From CAG-791 sp963593905 (GTDB taxonomy: Bacteria; Bacillota; Clostridia; Lachnospirales; Lachnospiraceae), in contig CAVBBL010000001.1 in the NCBI GenBank assembly GCA_963593905.1, forward strand, positions 62,001 to 126,000: DNA of 64,000 nucleotides. Reading direction: 5' to 3'. Numbering within the stretch: position 1 is the stretch's first letter; each line of letters begins with the position of its first letter. Below, piece by piece: positions 33,182 through 40,503 of this stretch. The position numbers were made by a program, and so were the translations under genes. The notes below the pieces were generated by a model. The model worked only from the letters and a program-made list of their open reading frames with translations, was not told where the DNA came from and did not search any database.

Positions 33182-35371
33182 ATGAAAAAAACAATGATAC
33201 AGCGATATGAGAATGCACAGAAGCTGCTGACGGCGCACACCAGAGAGCTGGTGTTAAACGGTCATCCTGTCATACACTGGGATGGGGAGACAGGCTCTTA
33301 TCTGCGGCAAAAGAGAGAAAATGTAAACGGGGAGATCATAAAAGAGACAGTGATCTTCGATGCGCGAAGCGGAGAAGAGAAGGAGATTCTGCCGTTTACA
33401 AAGGAAAAAAATGCAGAGAGCGCAGCAGAAAAAGAAAGTGCAGCTGCGGAAAGTGAAAATGCATGGAAAAAAGGACAGACAATTTCTCCGGACGGTCAGT
33501 GGAGATTGGAAAATCGTGAGCATAATCTCTGGATCCTTGGAAGTGACGGAACGCAGAGATGCCTGACGGAAGATGGGGAAGAAAACTGTGAATATGGCAC
33601 TTACCTGGATATCTACAGTCAGGTGACCCAGAAGGTGGCCGGCATGGTGCCAAGCCCTTTGGCGTTGTTCAGCCCGGATAGCCGGTGGTTTATCACTTAC
33701 CGGGCAGATCTTCGCAGGGTGGGCACCTTGCCGGTAATCGAGAGCTGCGGGGGAGACGGCGAGCATTTGCGCCCCATTGTCCATGAATATGCCTGCCCCT
33801 TTGCCCCTGACGCAGATGACAGGATGCCCTGCACAGAACTCTATTTGGGAGATACTGTCCATGGTACGCTCCAAAAGCTGGATATACCGCCCTATGTAAT
33901 GCCCGTCTTTATGACACCGGAAAAATCCTTCGCCAGATGGTTTGAGGATTCCAGCGGCTTTTACTGTACCTGGTACGACCGCAGCTGCACCGAGGGAAGG
34001 CTGTATCTGGTGAATGTGACCGACGGGAAAGCGATTCTTCGGGTGCAGGAAAAGGCAAAAACCTTTCACAACCTGGGGGCTTTTAACCTCTTAGACGGAT
34101 TTGGCAGCTATCAATTTTCCAATTTTATCACAGCAGACCGCAAATGGGCATTCTGGCAAAGCGAAAGGAGCGGCTTTGCCCATCTCTACCGCTATGATGA
34201 GGAGGGGAATTGTCTGGGGGATCTCTTTGGTGACGAGCACAGTACTCTGATTGTTCAGAAATTGATCCGTTTGGATGAACATGCGGGGAAGCTTTTCTTT
34301 ATGGCCAATCATATCCCGGAATGCTCGGATCCTCTGTATTACAGTCTTTATTGTATAGACTTAGACGGCAAAAACCTGATGCGGCTGACACCGGAGGACG
34401 GAAATCATCAGATCAGCATGGGGGCATACAGCTTTGCGGATACCTGGTCCAGGGTGGATCAGCCGCCGGTCACGAATCTGCGCAGTCTTGACGGCAGTCT
34501 GATCAGAGAATTGGAAAGGGCAGATGTTAGTGCACTCATGGAGGCTGGATATATTGTGCCGGAGCGCATTACAGTAATGGCGGATGACGTCCAAACAGTA
34601 CTTTACGGTATTCTGGTAAAACCGGCAGATTTTGACCCGGCTGTCAAATATCCGGTGGTGGAATATGTCTATGGCGGCGCACAGCTTTATAATGTGCCCA
34701 GAGATTTTACCTGGGATAATGCGCAGAACAGAGAAATTCTGGGAGGTCTGGAGGAATTTGCGCAGCTGGGCTTTGTGGGAATCATCCTGGATGGACGCGG
34801 TACGCCGGGACGAGGCAAGGCTTTTCATGATTTTAGCTACAAAAATATTCATGGCTGCGCCGGACTGGATGATCACCCCGGTGCCATCCGACGGCTGGCG
34901 GAGAAATACCCGTTTTTGGATTTGGACAGAGTGGGGATATGGGGAAATTCCGGAGGCGGTTATGCCACAGTTTCTGCACTGTTTAAGTACGGTGATCTCT
35001 ATAAGGTCGGCGTAGCTTCCTCGGGCAATTATGATCAGAGAGTATATGAAAATTCCTGGACGGAGCGCTACTATGGTGCCTACGATCCGGAGGTTTATCA
35101 GCATGGTGATATCACGGCAATGGCACAGAATCTTACGGGAAAGCTTTTGCTGGCCTGCGGTTGTATGGATGATAATGTGACGATCTGGCAGACCTTCCGT
35201 CTGTGTGATGAACTGACCCGGCATAATAAGGATTATGATCTGATGGTATTGCCCAGAATCAATCACAATGTGCCCAGTGATCTGTATTTTGTGCGCAGAA
35301 AAATGGATTATTTCGTACAGAATCTCCTGGGAGAAGAACCGCCTAAGGAATTTAAATTCGATTGCATGTGA
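33182..35371 (+). CDS. S9 family dipeptidyl-peptidase IV-like protein
   Basis: A 729-aa serine peptidase with an N-terminal beta-propeller (about 1-490) and a C-terminal alpha/beta-hydrolase domain. The catalytic triad is Ser590 (GNSGGG), Asp in CMDDN (about 663) and His695 (INHNVP). It likely removes N-terminal dipeptides with Pro or Ala second. There is no signal peptide, so it acts in the cytoplasm on imported peptides. A Glu/Ala-rich insert lies at about residues 75-100. ATG 33182 follows GAGG. It precedes an amidohydrolase and follows the AbgT transporter. Confidence 0.92.
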   Translation: MKKTMIQRYENAQKLLTAHTRELVLNGHPVIHWDGETGSYLRQKRENVNGEIIKETVIFDARSGEEKEILPFTKEKNAESAAEKESAAAESENAWKKGQTISPDGQWRLENREHNLWILGSDGTQRCLTEDGEENCEYGTYLDIYSQVTQKVAGMVPSPLALFSPDSRWFITYRADLRRVGTLPVIESCGGDGEHLRPIVHEYACPFAPDADDRMPCTELYLGDTVHGTLQKLDIPPYVMPVFMTPEKSFARWFEDSSGFYCTWYDRSCTEGRLYLVNVTDGKAILRVQEKAKTFHNLGAFNLLDGFGSYQFSNFITADRKWAFWQSERSGFAHLYRYDEEGNCLGDLFGDEHSTLIVQKLIRLDEHAGKLFFMANHIPECSDPLYYSLYCIDLDGKNLMRLTPEDGNHQISMGAYSFADTWSRVDQPPVTNLRSLDGSLIRELERADVSALMEAGYIVPERITVMADDVQTVLYGILVKPADFDPAVKYPVVEYVYGGAQLYNVPRDFTWDNAQNREILGGLEEFAQLGFVGIILDGRGTPGRGKAFHDFSYKNIHGCAGLDDHPGAIRRLAEKYPFLDLDRVGIWGNSGGGYATVSALFKYGDLYKVGVASSGNYDQRVYENSWTERYYGAYDPEVYQHGDITAMAQNLTGKLLLACGCMDDNVTIWQTFRLCDELTRHNKDYDLMVLPRINHNVPSDLYFVRRKMDYFVQNLLGEEPPKEFKFDCM

Positions 35372-35437
35372 AAAAGCAGCAGAGCGCAGAGAAACGGCTC
35401 AGAAGTGAGGAATAGTAGTCGTGTCTGCGGAATGAGG

Positions 35438-36718
35438 ATGGAATTCAAATTGGAAAAGAACTATAAAATCATCCTCTGCGGCCGTCTTTATGATGGTATT
35501 GACAGGGAATGGAAAGAAAATCAGAAGATTTTAGTGGAAAACGAGAGAATCGCCGCGGTGGGCAGCAATGTACCGGAGCCGGAGGGGGCACAGTATATTG
35601 ATCTTAGCAGATATCAGGTGACACCAGGCATGATCGATGCCCACATGCACATGGACTTTTATGACTGGCATACGGTGCGCCAGGAGGTCTATGATAACAG
35701 CGAGCAGGCTAAGGCACTGGCTGTTCTTCGCTGTGCCCGGAAGTGTCTGGAAAGAGGATTTACTACTGTGCGGCATATGGGCGGCATCACCAGCAACAGC
35801 TATGGCGTGCTGGATGTAAAGCGCGCCATAGAAAAGGGTTATCACAGCGGCAGCCGCATCGTAGCGGCCCCCATGTTTCTTTGCAGCCCCGGCAGCCACG
35901 GCGATCTCTCTCAGGGATACAGCGGCAATCCGGAGATTTCCTCTTTGCTGCAAAAAGAGCGCAGCACCGTGGGAAACGGTGCGGATTTCTTTGTAGATGC
36001 TGTGCGAAGGCAGATTAAATACGGCAGTGATTTTATCAAGATCATGGCCACAGGGGGCTTTTTCACACCCTATGACAATCCCATGCAGCAGCAATTAAAT
36101 GACGAAGAACTCTCCGCCATCATCAGTACGGCTCATGAATGGGGAAAGACGGTGACCGCCCATGTTTATACCAATGAGTTGATGCAGAAACTGATTCGTA
36201 TGGGGATCGACGGTATGGAGCACGGCTCATTGATGAATCGTGAAACCGCTGCCATGATAGAGGATAAAGGGATTTATCTGGTCCCCACTTTTTGTCCTTA
36301 CGAAGAAGCTGTTCACTATGATCCGGAGGCCATTAAACTCAAACAGCCGGAATTCAGGCGCAAGCTGGAATTGTATAAGGATATGCTGCAGGCCGGCCGG
36401 GAGGTGATTTGCGCCAGCAAGATCAGACTGGGATTCGGGACAGATTTTGTAGCCAATCATCAGAATTATGAGAGCGGTTATGAGTATGAGGCCTGGAGAA
36501 AGAGCGGCATGGATCCTTTCCGCACATTGGAGGCTGCCACGCGGATCAATGCACAGATACTGGGACTGGATAAGGAAATCGGTACCCTGGAAGCTGGGAA
36601 ACTGGCAGATATCAGCGCATGGAACAGAGATTTGATGAGCGATCCGAAGGCACTTCTGGATTGTGCGTTTGTCATGAAGGAAGGCGTGATCTATGAGACA
36701 GTGTCTGCATTAGGTTAG
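35438..36718 (+). CDS. Metal-dependent amidohydrolase (Xaa-Pro dipeptidase/imidazolonepropionase-like)
   Basis: A protein of about 426 aa with the amidohydrolase metal site: IDAHMHMDF (HxH), KIMATGG (carboxylated Lys), AHVYT (His), MEHGSL (His) and GFGTDF (Asp). Sequences of this type include Xaa-Pro or Xaa-Arg dipeptidases, which would fit behind a dipeptidyl peptidase, but the substrate cannot be read from sequence. The start is uncertain: GAGG abuts ATG 35438, so ATG 35432 or TTG 35450 are alternatives. The leader shares CTGCGGAATGAGG with the preceding peptidase gene. Confidence 0.82.
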   Translation: MEFKLEKNYKIILCGRLYDGIDREWKENQKILVENERIAAVGSNVPEPEGAQYIDLSRYQVTPGMIDAHMHMDFYDWHTVRQEVYDNSEQAKALAVLRCARKCLERGFTTVRHMGGITSNSYGVLDVKRAIEKGYHSGSRIVAAPMFLCSPGSHGDLSQGYSGNPEISSLLQKERSTVGNGADFFVDAVRRQIKYGSDFIKIMATGGFFTPYDNPMQQQLNDEELSAIISTAHEWGKTVTAHVYTNELMQKLIRMGIDGMEHGSLMNRETAAMIEDKGIYLVPTFCPYEEAVHYDPEAIKLKQPEFRRKLELYKDMLQAGREVICASKIRLGFGTDFVANHQNYESGYEYEAWRKSGMDPFRTLEAATRINAQILGLDKEIGTLEAGKLADISAWNRDLMSDPKALLDCAFVMKEGVIYETVSALG

Positions 36719-36721
36719 CCG

Positions 36722-36751
36722 TTGCCGATGGCTGCTTTTGTGTGTTATAAT
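36722..36751 (+). promoter_or_regulatory. Sigma-A promoter of thrC
   Basis: TTGCCG (36722-36727), an 18-bp spacer, TATAAT (36746-36751). The leader then contains GCTGCGGCGTAGAAAGGAG, a tail like those of the two-hairpin elements. Confidence 0.75.
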
Positions 36752-36836
36752 TTCGAGAAAGTGTTGTTTTCACTGATAAATGAATAGAGTTGCGGCAATA
36801 TTATGGCAGGCAAGCTGCGGCGTAGAAAGGAGAAAA

Positions 36837-38324
36837 ATGGAACAGATTTTATATAAAAGTACCCGAAGCGGGAGTGCACCGATTCCGGCTTCTCAGGCAA
36901 TTTTAAAGGGCTTAGCAGAGGACGGCGGTCTTTTTGTGCCGGTGCAGCTTCCCAAATTAGACCGCTCTATGCAGGAACTCTCTCAGATGTCCTATCAGGA
37001 TGTGGCCTATGAAGTAATGAAGCTCATGCTGACAGATTATACAGAGGAGGAACTGCGGGACTGCATTAATAAGGCCTATGACAGCAAGTTCGATACAGAG
37101 GAGATCGTTCCCTTTGCAGAGGCAGACGGCGCTTACTACATGGAACTTTTCCATGGCCCTACGATTGCCTTTAAGGACATGGCCCTGCAGATCCTGCCTC
37201 ATTTGATGATCACTGCTGCCAAAAAGAACCATGAGGAAAAGGAAATCGTCATTCTCACCGCGACCAGCGGTGATACCGGCAAGGCTGCCTTAGCAGGTTT
37301 TGCAGATGTTCCCGGCACCAAGATCATTGTCTTTTATCCCAAGAATGGTGTTTCTGCCATTCAGGAGAAGCAGATGGTCACCCAGAAGGGCGATAATACC
37401 TGTGTCATTGGTATCCACGGCAACTTTGACGATGCCCAGACCGGCGTAAAGAAAATCTTTACCGATCCGGTTATGAAGGAATGCATGGCACAGAAGGGGT
37501 ATCAGTTCTCTTCTGCCAACTCTATCAATATCGGCCGTCTGGTGCCGCAGATCGTCTATTATTGCTATGCCTATTCCAGACTTCTGAAAGAGGAGCGGAT
37601 CAAGGACGGGGATCCGGTAAACTTTGTAGTACCCACCGGTAATTTCGGAAATATACTGGCAGCTTACTACGCAGGCAAAATGGGTGTGCCGGTGCACAAG
37701 CTTATCTGTGCCTCCAATGCCAATAAAGTCCTGTTTGACTTCTTTAAGACCGGCATCTATGACAAAAACAGAGAGTTTGTCCTGACCAGCTCTCCTTCTA
37801 TGGATATTCTGATCTCCAGTAACCTGGAACGTCTGATCTATCATATTGCCGGAGATGATGCTGCTGCAGATGCCGCATACATGAAGCAGCTTTCCGGAGA
37901 AGGAAGCTACGAGATCACAGCCCAGATGAAAGAAAAGCTGGCTGATTTCTACGGCGGTTATGCTGATGAGGAACAGACAGCGCAGGCTATTCGCAGTCTC
38001 TACGAGGAGACCGGTTATGTGATCGATCCACACACCGCGGTAGCTCGTTACGTATATAATTCCTATGTAAAAGAGACCGGAGATCATACCCCCAGTGTGA
38101 TTGCTTCCACCGCCAGCCCCTTCAAGTTTGAGGGCGCTGTTATGAAGGCGTTGGATCAATACGAGGAGATTCCGGATCTGGATCTGGCTGACAAGCTGGC
38201 AAAGACCGCCGGCGTAGCTGTACCGGAGGCTGTAAACAGTTTACGCGGCGCGGAGATTCGACACAACATCGTCTGCGACAAGGAGCAGATGGAAGCGGAA
38301 GTAAAGAAATTCCTTGGTTTATAA
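36837..38324 (+). CDS. thrC: Threonine synthase
   Basis: PLP enzyme that converts O-phosphohomoserine to threonine. It is 495 aa, the long thrC form with the N-terminal YKSTRSGSAPIPASQAIL segment. The PLP Lys is in GPTIAFKDMALQ, followed by TATSGDTGKAALAGF for phosphate binding. ATG 36837 has AAAGGAG at ideal spacing and MEQILYKSTR as N-terminus. Homoserine also feeds metA at 7.5 kb. Confidence 0.96.
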   Translation: MEQILYKSTRSGSAPIPASQAILKGLAEDGGLFVPVQLPKLDRSMQELSQMSYQDVAYEVMKLMLTDYTEEELRDCINKAYDSKFDTEEIVPFAEADGAYYMELFHGPTIAFKDMALQILPHLMITAAKKNHEEKEIVILTATSGDTGKAALAGFADVPGTKIIVFYPKNGVSAIQEKQMVTQKGDNTCVIGIHGNFDDAQTGVKKIFTDPVMKECMAQKGYQFSSANSINIGRLVPQIVYYCYAYSRLLKEERIKDGDPVNFVVPTGNFGNILAAYYAGKMGVPVHKLICASNANKVLFDFFKTGIYDKNREFVLTSSPSMDILISSNLERLIYHIAGDDAAADAAYMKQLSGEGSYEITAQMKEKLADFYGGYADEEQTAQAIRSLYEETGYVIDPHTAVARYVYNSYVKETGDHTPSVIASTASPFKFEGAVMKALDQYEEIPDLDLADKLAKTAGVAVPEAVNSLRGAEIRHNIVCDKEQMEAEVKKFLGL

Positions 38325-38369
38325 AGGCTTTCTTAAAAAAGCATAAAAATCGATACAGCATAGATTCAT

Positions 38370-38436
38370 CGATGCTATAATGATAGACGTAACCTCTTTG
38401 TCGCGGGGCAGGATTCGCTGCGAAAGGGAGGTTATG
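38370..38436 (+). promoter_or_regulatory. Promoter-like box and hairpin downstream of thrC
   Basis: TATAAT (about 38375-38380) with a weak -35 (GATACA, 18 bp away) is followed by a stem TAACCTCTTT / AAAGGGAGGTTA enclosing a GC-rich loop (about 38389-38436). It may end thrC messages or attenuate the next transcript; the T run is poor. Confidence 0.5.
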
Positions 38437-38458
38437 TTTTATCAGTTATATAATCAGA

Positions 38459-38549
38459 TCGGAGAATTCACTTACGCATCATTCGTTTATGCATCATTCT
38501 CCTCAAGTACCGCAGATATACTGCGGCGTAGAAAGGTAAAATTAGAGAA
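38459..38549 (+). promoter_or_regulatory. Two-hairpin leader element before the 110-aa protein
   Basis: CGGAGAATTCACTTACGCAT ... GCATCATTCTCCTCAAG, then CCGCAG-ATATA-CTGCGG, then CGTAGAAAGGTAAAA. The first loop is larger than elsewhere because of an ACGCATCATTC / ATGCATCATTC duplication. Confidence 0.75.
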
Positions 38550-38882
38550 ATGGAATTTTTCGGCGTTTTTCTGGCACTTATGGGGGCTTATATTCTCTAT
38601 GCGGCCATCATCATGAAGACTCAGGGCAAGATCACCAAAAGCATCATGATGAATCAGAATCGACACGTAGGACAGATCAAGGACAAAGAAGGGTTTATCA
38701 AGTATATGTTCCTGCGTACATTTCTTATGGGGGTTGTGGTCATCGCAGCCGGTATCTGGAGTCTCTTAGGACTTGATTTTGCCAACAGCTGGATCGTAGA
38801 TCTGGTCATCACGATTTTCTTTACAATCATTGTTATTCTCTATCTTCTCAGTATTCGCAGCGCAGACAAAAAATTTTTCTGA
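38550..38882 (+). CDS. Small membrane protein of unknown function
   Basis: A 110-aa protein with three hydrophobic segments (about 1-23 FFGVFLALMGAYILYAAIIM, 53-72 and 78-100) and a charged loop containing QNRHVGQIKDKEGFIKYM. The C-terminus SIRSADKKFF is basic. I do not recognise a named family; small Clostridia inner-membrane proteins of this form are common. The ribosome site is AAAGG or AGAGAA. The citrate synthase gene begins 15 bp after it. Confidence 0.75.
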   Translation: MEFFGVFLALMGAYILYAAIIMKTQGKITKSIMMNQNRHVGQIKDKEGFIKYMFLRTFLMGVVVIAAGIWSLLGLDFANSWIVDLVITIFFTIIVILYLLSIRSADKKFF

Positions 38883-38897
38883 TAAGGAGTGATCTAT

Positions 38898-40271
38898 TTG
38901 ACAGATACTAACATCAATGTTTATTCCGAAATAACACCGGAGATCATCAAACTGTCCAACCGGGCAGTTAAGGCAGATGCTATCGATCCGGAGCTCTTTA
39001 GCCGCTATGATGTAAAGCGTGGGCTTCGTGATGTGAACGGAAAAGGCGTTCTGGCAGGGCTGACACACATCTCTGATGTCCGTGCATCCAAGATAGTAGA
39101 CGGTGTCAGTGTGCCGGATTATGGTAAGCTTTTTTACAGAGGCTATAATGTAGAGGATCTGGTAAACGGCTGTGTGGCGGAGCATCGGTTTGGCTTTGAG
39201 GAAATCACGTATCTGCTTTTATTCGGTGAGCTTCCTACGCAGGAACAGCTCAAGGAATTTTCTGATCTGCTTATTTTCTATCGCAGTCTGCCTACCAGTT
39301 TTGTCCGGGACATCATCATGAAGGCCCCCAGCAAGGATATGATGAATACGCTGGCCCGCAGCGTATTGACATTGTATTCCTACGACGACAGAGCAGATGA
39401 TACTTCCCTGCCCAATGTACTTCGGCAGTGCCTGCAGCTGATCAGTCTTTTCCCCATGCTTTCCATTTACGGATATCAGGCTTATTCTCATTATCATGAC
39501 GGAAACAGCCTCTATATCCATCCGCCCCTGACCTCCGGCTCCATTGCAGAGAATATCCTGCACATTCTGCGAATGGATTCCAAGTATACGGAATTAGAGG
39601 CAAGAATTTTGGATCTGGCATTGATTCTGCATATGGATCACGGCGGAGGTAATAACTCTACCTTTACCACGCATGTGGTATCCTCTACCATGACGGATAC
39701 GTATTCCGTGATTGCGGCTTCTCTTGGATCTCTGAAGGGACCCAGACACGGCGGTGCAAATATCAAGGTGGTAAAGATGTTTGCGGATATGAAAGAAAAG
39801 ATCAGTGACTGGACAGACGAGGAGGCGGTGTCCTGCTATCTGCAGAAGCTTCTTCACAAGGAGGCCTTTGATCATGCCGGCCTGATTTACGGTGTGGGCC
39901 ATGCGGTTTATTCTAAGTCTGATCCCCGCGCAGTGATCTTCCGCTCTTATGTGGAGAAGCTCTCCGAGGAAAAGGGATTGCACGATGAGTTTAATCTCTA
40001 TGCATTGGTAGAAAAATTGGCACCGCAGGTGATCGCCGGTGACAGAAAAATGTACAAGGGTGTATCTGTCAATGTGGATTTCTATTCCGGCTTCGTATAC
40101 GAGATGTTGGGGCTGCCTTTAGAACTCTATACTCCGATTTTTGCTATGGCCAGAATCGTTGGTTGGAGTGCACACCGGATGGAAGAACTTTCTAATAACT
40201 CGAAGATCATCCGTCCCGCGTTTAAGGCTGTCAGCACGGATAGGGATTACATTACCATGAATAAAAGGTAG
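38898..40271 (+). CDS. gltA: Citrate synthase
   Basis: Condenses oxaloacetate and acetyl-CoA. It is 457 aa. Active-site regions are HMDHGGGNNSTF (His), GPRHGGANIKV (His), GVGHAVYSKSDPRA and DFYSGFVYEMLGLP (Asp). The start is TTG 38898, 8 bp after AAGGAG (38884-38889); the GTG at 38889 overlaps that site. It probably supplies glutamate precursors and not a full cycle, since no other cycle gene is present nearby. A strong terminator follows. Confidence 0.94.
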   Translation: MTDTNINVYSEITPEIIKLSNRAVKADAIDPELFSRYDVKRGLRDVNGKGVLAGLTHISDVRASKIVDGVSVPDYGKLFYRGYNVEDLVNGCVAEHRFGFEEITYLLLFGELPTQEQLKEFSDLLIFYRSLPTSFVRDIIMKAPSKDMMNTLARSVLTLYSYDDRADDTSLPNVLRQCLQLISLFPMLSIYGYQAYSHYHDGNSLYIHPPLTSGSIAENILHILRMDSKYTELEARILDLALILHMDHGGGNNSTFTTHVVSSTMTDTYSVIAASLGSLKGPRHGGANIKVVKMFADMKEKISDWTDEEAVSCYLQKLLHKEAFDHAGLIYGVGHAVYSKSDPRAVIFRSYVEKLSEEKGLHDEFNLYALVEKLAPQVIAGDRKMYKGVSVNVDFYSGFVYEMLGLPLELYTPIFAMARIVGWSAHRMEELSNNSKIIRPAFKAVSTDRDYITMNKR

Positions 40272-40298
40272 AAGAGAAAGAGGATAAGGATTACAATG

Positions 40299-40336
40299 AA
40301 TGCAGCTGCTTCCGTCAGGGATGCAGCTGCATTTTT
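40299..40336 (+). terminator. Terminator after citrate synthase
   Basis: AATGCAGCTGC / GCAGCTGCATT stem with a 13-nt loop, then TTTTTAAA. Confidence 0.92.
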
Positions 40337-40363
40337 AAATAGGCGGCATCCATAGGGATCACA

Positions 40364-40432
40364 TCGGAGAATTCGTGTTCGCGAAATTCTCCTCGTGTAG
40401 CTGCAGACAAGCAGCGGTATCCATGTGTAATC
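40364..40432 (+). repeat. First of two back-to-back two-hairpin elements
   Basis: CACATCGGAGAATTCGTGTT then CGCGAAATTCTCCTCGTGTA, followed by GCTGC-AGACAA-GCAGC, ending in GGTATCCATG. A second, diverged element starts at 40437, so two copies stand in tandem ahead of one gene. Confidence 0.8.
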
Positions 40433-40436
40433 GTAT

Positions 40437-40503
40437 CGGAGAAATCGCCTTCGCGGTTTCTCCTCACGTCGTCGCAGGCGAGCTGCGACGTAGAGAGGTA
40501 AAA
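40437..40503 (+). promoter_or_regulatory. Two-hairpin leader element before the M24 gene
   Basis: GGAGAAATCGC-CTT-CGCGGTTTCTCC, then CTCACGT, then CGTCGCAG-GCGAG-CTGCGACG and TAGAGAGGTAAAA before ATG 40504. Both stems differ in sequence from the other copies but keep pairing. Confidence 0.82.
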
